DNA from: Chlamydiota bacterium
Lineage (GTDB): Bacteria > Chlamydiota > Chlamydiia > Chlamydiales > Parachlamydiaceae
Reading direction: 5' to 3'
Assembly (NCBI GenBank): GCA_013287905.1
Contig: JABDCW010000012.1
Location: 1 to 42,905, forward strand
Length of the DNA: 42,905 nucleotides
Positions 1 to 8,287 of the stretch are shown here, piece after piece. Below the pieces are notes generated by a model. That model worked only from the letters and a program-made list of their open reading frames with translations, did no database searches and had not been told where the DNA came from. Position numbers and translations under genes: made by a program. Position 1 is the stretch's first letter. Each line of letters begins with the position of its first letter.

Positions 1-548
1 CCGATCCTTACCGGTTAGAATTTTGGGGCGATGAGATTGCTTCCATGCGCGTTTATGATCCAATTGGTCAAAAATCTATCAGGCAGGTCAATGAAATCGA
101 TGTGACTCCCGCGCAAGAGATGGAATTAATTGAAAAACACCGGGAGGAACTATGCACGATTGTGGATTATTTGGGTCCCGATACGATTGTGATTTTCGAT
201 GATCTGTTGAGTCTTGAAGATCGCTATGCATCGTTAGTGAATATGTTGGCAGGAACATCGAAATTTTTTTGCGGGATCGAAGAATTTTTTTCAAAAATAG
301 CGGGTTTGCAAAAAATATTTTGGAGCCAGGAGCCTATTGAAAGTTTAAGCGAAGTGCATCTATCTAAAAATACAAAAACCGGCTTTTATTCGGAAATTGG
401 ACCGATGCAGGAGATTCATTTTGAAGTGTTCGGTCGTCCGTTTGTCTCTAAACGTTGGATGGCTCCTTTCTCCACGGTCAATGAAGTGCTGTGCCCCCAA
501 TTGAATTTGGAGGAAACAGATAACATATCTTCAGAGGATTTTTTGTAA
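1..548 (+). pseudogene. mfd: Mfd internal fragment (UvrB-interaction region), inverted
   Basis: The frame is open from base 3, upstream of the first ATG at 45, so the left end is cut by the window. It begins PYRLEFWGDEI, followed by a DPIGQKS stretch; this is the hallmark of the UvrB-interaction region of the transcription-repair coupling factor Mfd (about residues 190-360 of the chlamydial protein). It ends at a TAA at 546-548 without the RNA-polymerase-interaction or helicase domains. The true N-terminal piece of Mfd lies just to the right on the opposite strand (531-923), so the two pieces point at each other. Mfd is a protein of more than 1000 residues that displaces stalled RNA polymerase and recruits UvrA. 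As arranged, neither piece can give working Mfd. The rest may lie left of the window, or this may be an assembly artefact. Confidence 0.75.
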
Positions 549-923
549 TACAGCTTGCAGTCCGCTGAGGATAATATGGGGTTGCTTTAAAGTAGAGAGT
601 TTATGTAATGCGGCATAACGCTCCCCCACAATATCGGGGCTGGGAGCCACATTTTCCGAGGGAAGGGTTTCCCAGGCCGGGAAATCTATCACCGGATTTT
701 CGGTAAAAAATGGAAAATCGTGAAAAAGACGCACCTCTTCTTGACTAGCTCCTGTCAGGATCAATACATGCTTGGCCGTAGCTTGTTGCGCAAGAGCTGC
801 TACTAAAGCTTTAGGACTATTCCATAATTCCTCTGTCAATACAGAGGCCCCTTTTTGCAATTCCTGATGCAACTCGAAGATTTTTGGACTTTTTAGTAGT
901 TTTTCCAGCCATTTTTGATTCAT
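531..923 (-). pseudogene. mfd: Mfd N-terminal fragment, truncated at inversion junction
   Basis: This encodes about 130 residues resembling the extreme N-terminus of chlamydial Mfd. It has a short helical start, then FPAWETLPSE, APSPDIVGERYAALHKL, and finally LQAVLQKIL, where an intact protein would continue with a proline and the rest of the UvrB-like domain. It stops at a TGA (533-531). An upstream in-frame TTG at 953 also exists, but the ATG at 923 matches the expected N-terminus better. The last 18 bases overlap the end of the plus-strand Mfd fragment, so the break in both pieces falls within the same few bases. I infer an inversion inside the gene, or a chimeric join, rather than independent decay. 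Confidence 0.75.
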
Positions 924-1035
924 TTTTGCCCGATGTTTTACTGCAAGATTCAATTAAAGAGGTCTTTCGAAACTAATAAGCGTAATAGAAATACCGATTG
1001 CCAGCAAGAGAAAAAGGTAACCACAAGTGAATAAT

Positions 1036-1170
1036 CATTAAAACGATTTATTGAATGGTCTCAGCCAAATTTACCGCAGAGCCTTAAGAGTACGCCGAGG
1101 AAGCGCGAGAGATAGTAGTAAATCATTAAAAAAACGCGATGGGCAAGTTTTTAAATAAATCGTTTTAATG
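1036..1170. repeat. 135-bp MITE-like inverted repeat
   Basis: A perfect 17-bp terminal inverted repeat, CATTAAAACGATTTATT at 1036-1052 and its complement at 1154-1170, encloses about 100 bp with no ORF. It fills most of the gap between the mfd fragment and the toxin-antitoxin pair. A related start (CATTAAAACATTTTATT) occurs once at 34291-34307. The size and termini fit a non-autonomous mobile element, but I see no clear target-site duplication and no full second copy. Confidence 0.5.
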
Positions 1171-1241
1171 TCCGGACACCCGGTAGCCATGAACGTTTCC
1201 CTTTTCCGGTAGCAAAATCCTTAACGTGCTTTTACAAACAT

Positions 1242-1577
1242 CTAATATAAAATTGCATTCAACCCTTTATGACGAACTATATTCAACAGAGCAAGAACTG
1301 CTCCAGATGGCCGTCTCATTCCTCTTTCTAATTGTGAAATATAACCAACTGTTAAATTCAGATAATTTGCAAAAACCGCCTGACTTATATTTTCCCGTTC
1401 TCTTATGGAACGGATTTCAGCGCTGGTGATTGGCTCCATCTCGAGAAGAAGTTTTTCTTTGCCCAGATGACGCTTGGTAATTTTTTCATAGGTCTTATCG
1501 TCAAGAATACCAACTTTGTGCATGCCTTTGGCCGTTTCTAAAAGTTCTTTTGTTATTCTATTAGGATTTTTTTTCAT
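1242..1577 (-). CDS. XRE-family antitoxin of a RelE-type TA module (HigA/NadS-like)
   Basis: 111 residues. The C-terminal half is a Cro/C1 helix-turn-helix: an SAEIRSIRERENISQAVFA segment leads into the recognition helix YISQLERGMRRPSG. The N-terminal half (KGILDD, YEKITKRHL) is typical of antitoxins paired with RelE-like toxins of the DUF1044 type. It probably binds and neutralises the toxin encoded just upstream and represses the operon. Its start overlaps the toxin's 3' end by 17 bp, so toxin and antitoxin are translationally coupled, in the toxin-first order usual for HigBA-type modules. The predicted autoregulatory operator is at 1961-1989. Family assignment is firm; the exact subfamily name is not. 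Confidence 0.85.
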   Translation of the reverse strand: MKKNPNRITKELLETAKGMHKVGILDDKTYEKITKRHLGKEKLLLEMEPITSAEIRSIRERENISQAVFANYLNLTVGYISQLERGMRRPSGAVLALLNIVRHKGLNAILY

Positions 1578-1941
1578 GTCTTATCTCCTTTAACTCACCC
1601 TCTAAAAGCGCAAATGTAATTTGATTCACATCTGCATTAAGCCAACCAGAGGCGATATCTTTCGCTGTTTCTAACTCATCATCGCTAAGGTTATCTTTTT
1701 CGTTTTTCGCAAAACCAGTTATGAATACATATCTCTTTTTTAATCGAACAGCAATTAATACTCGATACCCACCCGATCGTCCCTGTCCCTCCCTTCTGAT
1801 CCTCTGCTTTATAATGCAACCTCCCAGATCCGCATCCATTAGCCCCTCCTCTGCTCTTTCAACAGCTTCAAGTAATGCGGTATCACTTATCCCTTCCTTC
1901 TTCGCAAACTTGGAAAATACTTTCGTTTTGAAAATCCGCAA
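1561..1941 (-). CDS. RelE/HigB-like toxin (type II TA)
   Basis: 126 residues. The MRIFKTKVFSKFAKKEGI start, the GGCIIKQRIRREGQGRSGGYR core and the VFITGFAKNEKDN segment match the DUF1044 branch of the RelE/ParE superfamily; these are usually ribosome-dependent mRNA interferases that halt growth when the antitoxin is lost. The basic residues expected for RNA cleavage are present (R/K-rich core), so it looks intact. The start is a TTG (1941-1939). It is supported by GGAGG five bases upstream and by homology-like N-terminal residues, and there is no better ATG. Expression is predicted from a sigma70-like promoter at 1992-1964 overlapped by a palindrome. The antitoxin gene follows with a 17-bp overlap. 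Confidence 0.85.
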   Translation of the reverse strand: MRIFKTKVFSKFAKKEGISDTALLEAVERAEEGLMDADLGGCIIKQRIRREGQGRSGGYRVLIAVRLKKRYVFITGFAKNEKDNLSDDELETAKDIASGWLNADVNQITFALLEGELKEIRHEKKS

Positions 1942-1960
1942 AACTTCCTCCGCTTTTAAT

Positions 1961-1992
1961 CAAAGTATAACACATAGCCCTATACTTTGCAA
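1961..1992 (-). promoter_or_regulatory. TA-operon promoter with overlapping palindromic operator
   Basis: On the minus strand TTGCAA (1992-1987) and TATACT (1969-1964) are separated by exactly 17 bp, a near-consensus sigma70 promoter about 20 bp upstream of the toxin start. A perfect 9-bp inverted repeat, CAAAGTATA at 1961-1969 and TATACTTTG at 1981-1989, covers both boxes. This is the geometry expected for autorepression by the XRE antitoxin, alone or in complex with the toxin. Confidence 0.7.
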
Positions 1993-2135
1993 ACGCAATT
2001 TTTTACAATCCATGCTGTATGCCATAATCGTTAATGAAAACACACAGAAAACGAAAAGGTAGGCGCGGATGTTCTCGGCCTAGCCTAACCCATGCGTGAG
2101 GATATGGATCGGGTTTTCAACAGAACAGTTGTCGT

Positions 2136-2534
2136 CTATTTCCCTTGAGATTCAGTTAAATAATCATAGAAGTCTGCTTCATTCGTAATCAAAAGACTAC
2201 GATAGAGGTGACATATAGGGACAATGGCATCCAAAATGGCGGCATCGCCGACACCCGGAAGACAAATGGCGGACAGGTGGCCCATATCCTTTCTTTGACG
2301 CAAGAAATCTAATCCGATAAAGTAATCCTCCCGGCTAAATCCTTCCTCTTGCACTCTGCAAAAAATTAAATGTTGATGATAAAGAATTGACTGAATTGCG
2401 TAGTAAATTCCTTGACTAGATTTTGGAGGCTGGCCAAAAACATCCAATAATTGCGCAACCGAATCGCATAAATAGGGTTTACAAAATTCCCCTCTCTCTG
2501 CTTCGCCAAATAACGCCAAAGTATAAAGATTCAT
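2136..2534 (-). CDS. Conserved hypothetical protein (132 aa)
   Basis: A compact soluble-looking protein with no membrane segment. It begins MNLYTLALFGEAERGEF and ends TNEADFYDYLTESQGK. The middle has an SSQGIYYAIQSILYHQ segment and a hydrophobic AICLPGVGDAAILDAIV segment. I have an impression of similar proteins in other Parachlamydiales but cannot name a domain or function. It stands alone between the TA module and the divergent candidate effector at 2747, with about 210 bp on its 5' side. The TATA-rich stretch around 2560-2600 could hold its promoter. Confidence 0.65.
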   Translation of the reverse strand: MNLYTLALFGEAERGEFCKPYLCDSVAQLLDVFGQPPKSSQGIYYAIQSILYHQHLIFCRVQEEGFSREDYFIGLDFLRQRKDMGHLSAICLPGVGDAAILDAIVPICHLYRSLLITNEADFYDYLTESQGK

Positions 2535-2663
2535 ATATACCTCGAAAATTATAATTGGATACTTACTTAATCCTAATATAACACATTATTATTTTTTTAA
2601 AATAGTGCCTTTTTCCTGGTAATTGAAAACTTTAAAATTTGACGAAAACATAGAATTTGGTAT

Positions 2664-2733
2664 TCTATACCAAACGTGTTTCAAAAGTTGGAATTTTAGC
2701 AAAGCCGGGGCGTGGAAGCACCTTCGGTATAGA
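2664..2733. repeat. Short derivative of the ATACCGAA MITE-like family
   Basis: The ends are complementary over about 20 bp with a few mismatches: TCTATACCAAACGTG at the left and CACCTTCGGTATAGA at the right. The left arm continues TTTCAAAAGTTGG, matching the terminal repeat of the longer elements at 12043 and 16487. It lies 13 bp upstream of the ATG at 2747 and could form a hairpin in the leader of that gene. Confidence 0.55.
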
Positions 2734-2746
2734 ACATAGGTAGAGC

Positions 2747-4333
2747 ATGCGATTATTCATCAAAAATCAAGCAGTGAATTTAAATCCCGGTGAATTGGAA
2801 CGAGCTGAAGTTTCTTTTTCTTTTCTTCACGGCAGGAAATTTAAAGCAGACGGCAAGACTTTTAGCTTAAATGGAGTCATTGATGCTGTTCTCAAGGAGG
2901 CCTTAAAACCAGGACAGGATAAAAGGGAATTAAGAGAATGGTCAGGAGTTTTTACCAAATTGACTGAAAAAGGATATGGAAAATCTGAATCTAAGAGTAA
3001 TTTCTTTGTCATGCTCCTCGCAAAGATCAAGCATTATTTTGCGAAAAAAGAACGAGACCAACTTTTAACCAGTCTTATTGGCGGTCTGGGGAAATCCGAT
3101 GAGCCAAAAAAGGATAATGAGAGTCCCTCTTATGATCAAACAGGCATCATCAAGAACCCGGCTCCTGTAGACCAGCCTGCAAGGCCCGCTTTGGTTAAAG
3201 CAGATCCTTCTGGTTTCACTCAAAATATAGTCAGTGCATCTGTTTCACTCCCGCCTGACATTTCCGAACCCACACCTTCCCTTTCTCAACTGCCGTCCCC
3301 ACTGATATCTTCACCTGAACCAACACTCCCCTCAAGTAGTTCGATAACTTCTTCTGCGCAATCAATGCAGCCTACACTCCCGGCTTTAAGCAAACCGATG
3401 TCAAATAAGGAGCTGAATGACCTTTTAAAAAAAGAGGAGGCTTTAACGGATCAAAATATTGATCATATTGATTTTAAAAGCATTGAGAATATGGACTACT
3501 ATAAATTCAAATTGATTTTCGGAAGCAATTTAAATTTTAACAAAACATCGCCAGAAGATAAAGAGCACATTAAGCGCATCAAGAGCCTGAATAAGGAAAA
3601 TCTTAATTTTCTTCTGGAATATTTTAAACGAGGACATGCTTTAGCCCTGGATCCAGAACAAATATCTCAAATAAACTTTAAAGAAGCAATTGCAGGGAAA
3701 ACACCGCAATTTATCAAAGAATTGTTTGAAATTTTCTTTAGTTTGCCAGGGAGCGACATAATAAAAAAATTTATTAAAGCCTTGCGCGGTGAAAACCTCG
3801 ATGTTTTTGTGGAATTTTTTAAACATAATCACGCTTCAGCTCTTGATCCAGAGCAAATATCCGACATCGACTTTGCAAAGGCAATAGAAAAAGGAACTCC
3901 AGAGAAAAGTGAAGAAGTCTTCACATCCTTCTTTGGCCACGCAGCAATGTTCCAAGACGATATAGATCGTTTTAAAAAGCTTAAAGTCAAACAACTTTTT
4001 GCACCATTCTTTACAGTCAGTCATTTTAAACTCCTGTCTGATAACGAAATATCCTCTATAGACTTTACAAAGGTAATTGACGCAAATAAAGAAATAGGAA
4101 GAGAGAAATTTAAAGCCCTCTTTGGATCACTATCTGTCATGGATGAATCTCAAATGAAACTTCTCGACGCCATTAAGGATGGAAAAAGCCTTATTCATCT
4201 CGCTCTCTATTTTGGCGATGCTCACTGGAATGCGCTTAATAAAACACAAGTTGAAATACTCGTCCAAAATAAAAATCAATTAGACCCAACCACATTAAAA
4301 AAACTACTGGATCGAACGGAAGTACGCTATTAA
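2747..4333 (+). CDS. Repeat-containing candidate effector (528 aa), unknown function
   Basis: I do not recognise a named domain. Residues 1-115 form a mixed charged N-terminal region. Residues 120-220 are a Pro/Ser-rich, probably disordered linker. From about 230 on, at least four degenerate repeats of 64-68 residues carry an 'I-(D/N)-F-x-x-(A/V/S)-I' motif at residues 241, 309, 375 and 439, each preceded by helical EQIS/NEIS-type segments and followed by a Phe-rich helix (FFSLPG, FFGHAA, LFGSL). The repeats look like an alpha-solenoid. A linker plus helical repeats in a chlamydia-like genome suggests a secreted host-interaction protein, but no secretion signal is visible. It ends convergently with the F-box/LRR gene with a 4-bp overlap (4330-4333). 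The start follows an AGGTAGAG ribosome-binding-like stretch. Confidence 0.8.
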   Translation: MRLFIKNQAVNLNPGELERAEVSFSFLHGRKFKADGKTFSLNGVIDAVLKEALKPGQDKRELREWSGVFTKLTEKGYGKSESKSNFFVMLLAKIKHYFAKKERDQLLTSLIGGLGKSDEPKKDNESPSYDQTGIIKNPAPVDQPARPALVKADPSGFTQNIVSASVSLPPDISEPTPSLSQLPSPLISSPEPTLPSSSSITSSAQSMQPTLPALSKPMSNKELNDLLKKEEALTDQNIDHIDFKSIENMDYYKFKLIFGSNLNFNKTSPEDKEHIKRIKSLNKENLNFLLEYFKRGHALALDPEQISQINFKEAIAGKTPQFIKELFEIFFSLPGSDIIKKFIKALRGENLDVFVEFFKHNHASALDPEQISDIDFAKAIEKGTPEKSEEVFTSFFGHAAMFQDDIDRFKKLKVKQLFAPFFTVSHFKLLSDNEISSIDFTKVIDANKEIGREKFKALFGSLSVMDESQMKLLDAIKDGKSLIHLALYFGDAHWNALNKTQVEILVQNKNQLDPTTLKKLLDRTEVRY

Positions 4334-6072
4334 AACCAGTTAATCCTGATATTCTGGTTCTTATGTAGAGAAAGAGAAGTCACTTTCCTTGGACCTTTAA
4401 AGTTACGCAAAGTGCCAATGTTAACAGTATGCAATTGCTTAAGAAATGCAAGATTATTCTTTAAGTTGTCATATGTGATTTGATAACACCCCGTTACGAT
4501 CAAAGTTTCCAATGGAAGAGGAGCGAGGTGCTGTAATCCGGTACCGGTCAATAATTTACAGCCGCTTAGGTTTAAAGATTGCAGACGGGTCAGAACAACA
4601 AGGTTCATAAGTCCTGCATCTGTCAGTAATTCACTAAAAGCCAAACTCAAATCTTGCAAAGGAAGAGACGCCAGATGGTGAAATCCGGCACCGCTCAAAT
4701 TAGAGCAACACACTAACCTCAAAGATTTCAAATTTTCAAGATAAGCAAAATGCTGTAAGCCTGCATCTGTTATTTTCCCACAAGACAGAGTCAATGATGT
4801 CAATTTTTTAAGACAAGCAAGATTTTGTAAATCTAAATCTGTACTACCGCTTAAAGTCAATATTTTCAAAGGGGAAGAGGAAAAATGTTGTAAGCCGGCA
4901 CTTGTCGCCCCGTTACAACAATGCAAAGTTTGCAATGAAAGAGGATTCAAGTGCTTTAAGCCTTCATCTGTCAGCTTATTGCAACAACTTACATCCAAAG
5001 TTTGCAAAGGAAGAGAACCTAGATGCTTTAATCCTTCATCTGTCAGCTCCTCACAACCCCGTAAGTTCAAAGTGTGTAATGGAAGAGAGCTTAGATACCG
5101 AAGACCGGTGCCTATCAGCCAATCACAGGAACTCAAGTCCAAAGTCTTTAGAGGAAGAGAACTCAAGTACTTTAAGCTTTCATCTGTTAGCCCATCACAG
5201 TAACTTAATTTTAAAGTGTGCAATGGAAGAGAGGCAATGTACTTCAAGCTATCACTTTTCAGCTTGTCACAATCACTTAAGTCCAAAGTATGCAACGGAA
5301 GGGAAGTAAGATGCTTTAAGCCTTCCTCATCCAGCCATTTACAGTCACTTAAATCTAAAGTTTGCAAAGGAAGAGAACCCAAATGCTTTAAGCCTGTATT
5401 TGTCAGCTGTTTGTGCTTTGCATGTTTTACACTTAAATTTTTTAGTTTTTTTAGGGACGAAAGATATTTTAACCCTTTATCTGTTAGTTTTTTACAATCG
5501 ATAAGATGAAGTGTTTCGAGGTTCGGAGCTTTTGAACAAAGCTTTTCCAAGTACTCATCCGTAATATTGTGATATGTTGCTTCCTTTCTAATTTCCTGGC
5601 AGGCATTAAAAATCTTGCTATTATTTTTTGAACTTAAAGATAAAGCCACTTGCTCTTTAGGTTCCAGAAAAGGCATAACTCCATTCACAACGACAGCATC
5701 GGGCAGCGGCAATCCCTTTTGAGGAAGTTTCAATGTCTTTCTTGCAACCCCAGTCGTGGCTGAATCTCCACCAGAAGATTTTATAGAAAACCGGTTTGCT
5801 TTCCTGTAGATGCACTTTCCAATAATTGCCAATGCAGGCAAGATGATGGTTGCAATTAAAATAATTTTGAAAACATATCCTGCATAAGTGGAGAGGTTCT
5901 TTTTTTGGGGACTGTCATAAGCCGTTTCCACTTCATTGTCTTTGATATCTACAACATGTACGCTGCGGCGCCGACCAAGATCAAAAAATTTTTCACAAAA
6001 GTTTAATTGGTAATATTTTTCGCGAATATTCGTTTGATTTGAAACTGGTGTGAAAAAGGGAAGTTTAAGCAT
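4330..6072 (-). CDS. Membrane-anchored F-box-like / leucine-rich-repeat protein (580 aa)
   Basis: Residues 1-60 are a conserved N-terminal module (FCEKFFDLGRRRSVHVVDIK) shared almost identically with the neighbouring paralogue. A transmembrane helix spans about 63-86. An F-box-like segment (about 120-160: LPDAVVVNGVMPFLEPKE) follows, then leucine-rich repeats to the C-terminus. The repeats are of the cysteine-containing kind (LDLSDCDKL, GLKHL, LTDEGL) found in eukaryotic FBXL ubiquitin-ligase adaptors. By family knowledge such proteins bind SKP1 through the F-box and a substrate through the LRRs, so a role in hijacking host SCF ligases is a reasonable inference. The gene lies 13 bp downstream of the paralogue at 6086, probably in the same operon. 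A membrane helix in front of an F-box is unusual. Confidence 0.85.
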   Translation of the reverse strand: MLKLPFFTPVSNQTNIREKYYQLNFCEKFFDLGRRRSVHVVDIKDNEVETAYDSPQKKNLSTYAGYVFKIILIATIILPALAIIGKCIYRKANRFSIKSSGGDSATTGVARKTLKLPQKGLPLPDAVVVNGVMPFLEPKEQVALSLSSKNNSKIFNACQEIRKEATYHNITDEYLEKLCSKAPNLETLHLIDCKKLTDKGLKYLSSLKKLKNLSVKHAKHKQLTNTGLKHLGSLPLQTLDLSDCKWLDEEGLKHLTSLPLHTLDLSDCDKLKSDSLKYIASLPLHTLKLSYCDGLTDESLKYLSSLPLKTLDLSSCDWLIGTGLRYLSSLPLHTLNLRGCEELTDEGLKHLGSLPLQTLDVSCCNKLTDEGLKHLNPLSLQTLHCCNGATSAGLQHFSSSPLKILTLSGSTDLDLQNLACLKKLTSLTLSCGKITDAGLQHFAYLENLKSLRLVCCSNLSGAGFHHLASLPLQDLSLAFSELLTDAGLMNLVVLTRLQSLNLSGCKLLTGTGLQHLAPLPLETLIVTGCYQITYDNLKNNLAFLKQLHTVNIGTLRNFKGPRKVTSLSLHKNQNIRINWF

Positions 6073-6085
6073 GGGTTTTTCAGTA

Positions 6086-8185
6086 TTATCCGTTCAAAAA
6101 TTCGATGTTTTTGAAAGTGGAACGCAAGCGATCTAATCCAGTTGAAGGCATTAAATCATAATCAATCCACAACTTTTTTAAGTGTAAAAGAGGAGTAAGA
6201 AGGGAAACAAGTTCATCTACATCGGTAAATTTATAGCCCTTTATGCTAAGTTTTTCTAATGAAGTGAGCCGGCTAAGGGACTTTAGCCCATCTTTGGTTA
6301 GCTGCTTACAATTGTCTATATACAAATTTTGTAGATTAGAGAGCAGTGCAAGGTTATTCAAGGAATGATCTGTTAAGCTGTCGCAATTCGATAAATGTAA
6401 AGTTCGCAAATGGATTAAATGGTTTAAGGTACTCCCTGTTAAAGATGGGCAACTGTCTAAGTATAAAGTGCGCAGCTCTTTTAGGGGAGATAAGTGCTTT
6501 ATGTTTTCATCTGCTAAAGAAGCACATTGACTCAAATTCAATTCTTGCAATTGTGTAAGAGTAGAGAGGGATGTAAAGCCAGACCCGTTGATCGAACATA
6601 AGCCCAAATCCAATTTTTTGAGTTGCGTCAGGGATGATAAATACTGTAGGCCCTCATCAGTAAGCAACTTGCAGACAGATAAGTCTAAACTCTGCAGGCG
6701 CGTACATAAACCAACGGCTTTTAGGGACTCATTTGTTATTAACTCACACCATCCCAAAGATAATGTTTTTAATTGAGTCAGATGAGACAAATGAAATACG
6801 CCAGCATCCGTAAGCTTTCCATCGTTTTCTAGATCTAAGTATTCAAGTTTTGTAAGGGCGGTAAACTGTTTTAATATATCATCAGTTATATCAAGACTCG
6901 TCAAATCTAACTGTTCCAGTTGAGTCAAAGAGGATATAATTTTTAAGCCATTATGAGTCAAACCAAAGCAACCTCCTAAAAATAAATATCTTAAGTTTTT
7001 TAGGTGAGTTAAAGCCTGCAGCTCGTCATCTCTTAGCTTAGACGAAGCAAGACTTAAACCTCTCAAATTTTCTAATTTACTAAGAGAGGTAAAATCGGGG
7101 ACATGAGTATTTTTTCTACCCAAAACACGCATTATTAAAACTTGCAAATCAACAAATGGGGATAAATATTCCAGGTCCGATTCTTTAAAATTCCAGGAAT
7201 CTAATTGCAATGTTTGCAAGTTAACAAGATTGGAAAGCTGCTTTAAATCTTCCCCTTTCCACTCTTTACCTCGGGAGTTTATATAACTTTTACCGCTTAA
7301 GTTTAAACTTTTTAGTTGAGTAAGAATGTTAAGGATCGTTAACCCCTTGCTTGTCAGCTGAGAGCATTGGGTTAAATCCAGGGTTTGCAGGGAAGTGAGG
7401 GAAGTAAGGTATGTCAGGTGAGCATCGGTCAGCGCGTTGTTAAGAGTAATTTTCAATATTTTTAAGTTTTTTAAAGAGGCAAGACATTTAAAGCCTTTAT
7501 CTGTAAGACGACTATCATCCGTAGAAAAATGACCCGAGGTAAGATGTAAACTTCGCATGTTGGGCACTTTGGCAACAAGTGTCTCCAATTCCTCATCCGT
7601 CATATCGCTAAATTCTGCTTCTCCATGAATATTCTGGTATTTATAGAAAATTTGATTCATTGTCTTTGATGTCTTTGATAAAGCCACTCGATCATCTGGA
7701 GACAAAAATTTCTGTAGATTAACAGTGATGTCTTGTAATTGCGGCGATTCAATTGTGGAAGAACCATGCTGTAAATTTGCTGTTTGTTTCGGGAAAGGAA
7801 TTTGAGGATCGGATGGTGTTTGGGAAGGTGAATTTGACAACTTCAGCTGAGTTTGTGCAACGCCAGTTGTCACCGGATCTGCATCTGAAGGTTTTATAGA
7901 AAAATGATTCGCTTTTCTATAGATGCACTTTCCAATTAAGACGATAGACGGCACAATAACGGTGGCAATTAAAATAATCTTGAGAACATATCCTGCATAA
8001 ATGGAGGGATTCTTTTTTTGGGGACCATCGTAAGCCGTTTCTACTTCATTGTCTTTGATATCTACAACATGCACGCTGCGGCGCCGACCAAAATCAAAAA
8101 ATTTTTCACAAAAACGCAACCGGGAATATTTTTCGCGAATATTCGTTTGATTTGAAACTGGTGTAAAAAAAGGAAGCTCGGACAT
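6086..8185 (-). CDS. Membrane-anchored F-box-like / leucine-rich-repeat protein (699 aa)
   Basis: Paralogue of the gene at 4330. The first ~95 residues, including the RRRSVHVVDIKDNEVETAY module and the transmembrane helix at about 63-86, are nearly the same, also at DNA level. Residues 97-147 form a Ser/Pro/Gln-rich linker longer than in the partner. An F-box-like segment is at about 148-185 (VNLQKFLSPDDRVALSKTSK), and LRRs fill 200-699. The repeats here are more of the TQLKSLNLSGKS / LTDEGLQYLSSL type and have diverged strongly from the partner, consistent with selection for different targets after duplication. The next gene upstream (8288) is on the same strand, about 100 bp away. Predicted role: host SCF ubiquitin ligase mimicry, inferred only. 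Confidence 0.85.
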   Translation of the reverse strand: MSELPFFTPVSNQTNIREKYSRLRFCEKFFDFGRRRSVHVVDIKDNEVETAYDGPQKKNPSIYAGYVLKIILIATVIVPSIVLIGKCIYRKANHFSIKPSDADPVTTGVAQTQLKLSNSPSQTPSDPQIPFPKQTANLQHGSSTIESPQLQDITVNLQKFLSPDDRVALSKTSKTMNQIFYKYQNIHGEAEFSDMTDEELETLVAKVPNMRSLHLTSGHFSTDDSRLTDKGFKCLASLKNLKILKITLNNALTDAHLTYLTSLTSLQTLDLTQCSQLTSKGLTILNILTQLKSLNLSGKSYINSRGKEWKGEDLKQLSNLVNLQTLQLDSWNFKESDLEYLSPFVDLQVLIMRVLGRKNTHVPDFTSLSKLENLRGLSLASSKLRDDELQALTHLKNLRYLFLGGCFGLTHNGLKIISSLTQLEQLDLTSLDITDDILKQFTALTKLEYLDLENDGKLTDAGVFHLSHLTQLKTLSLGWCELITNESLKAVGLCTRLQSLDLSVCKLLTDEGLQYLSSLTQLKKLDLGLCSINGSGFTSLSTLTQLQELNLSQCASLADENIKHLSPLKELRTLYLDSCPSLTGSTLNHLIHLRTLHLSNCDSLTDHSLNNLALLSNLQNLYIDNCKQLTKDGLKSLSRLTSLEKLSIKGYKFTDVDELVSLLTPLLHLKKLWIDYDLMPSTGLDRLRSTFKNIEFLNG

Positions 8186-8287
8186 TAAGATAAACCGCCC
8201 ATTAAAATAATTAATGTTATTTATTACTTACCTAATAATAACACAATAAATTATTTATAGCAATGGCAGTGAAAACTATAAAACAAA

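Noticed and set aside
1721..2062. 113-residue plus-strand ORF opposite the toxin
   Set aside because: It overlaps the RelE-like toxin and its promoter; no ribosome-binding site or family match.
4902..5509. Plus-strand ORFs opposite the LRR gene, with apparent repeats rich in KVCNGRE and SSVS
   Set aside because: They are antisense reflections of the periodic LRR codons; the minus-strand reading has the domain structure, and the shadows have no start signals.
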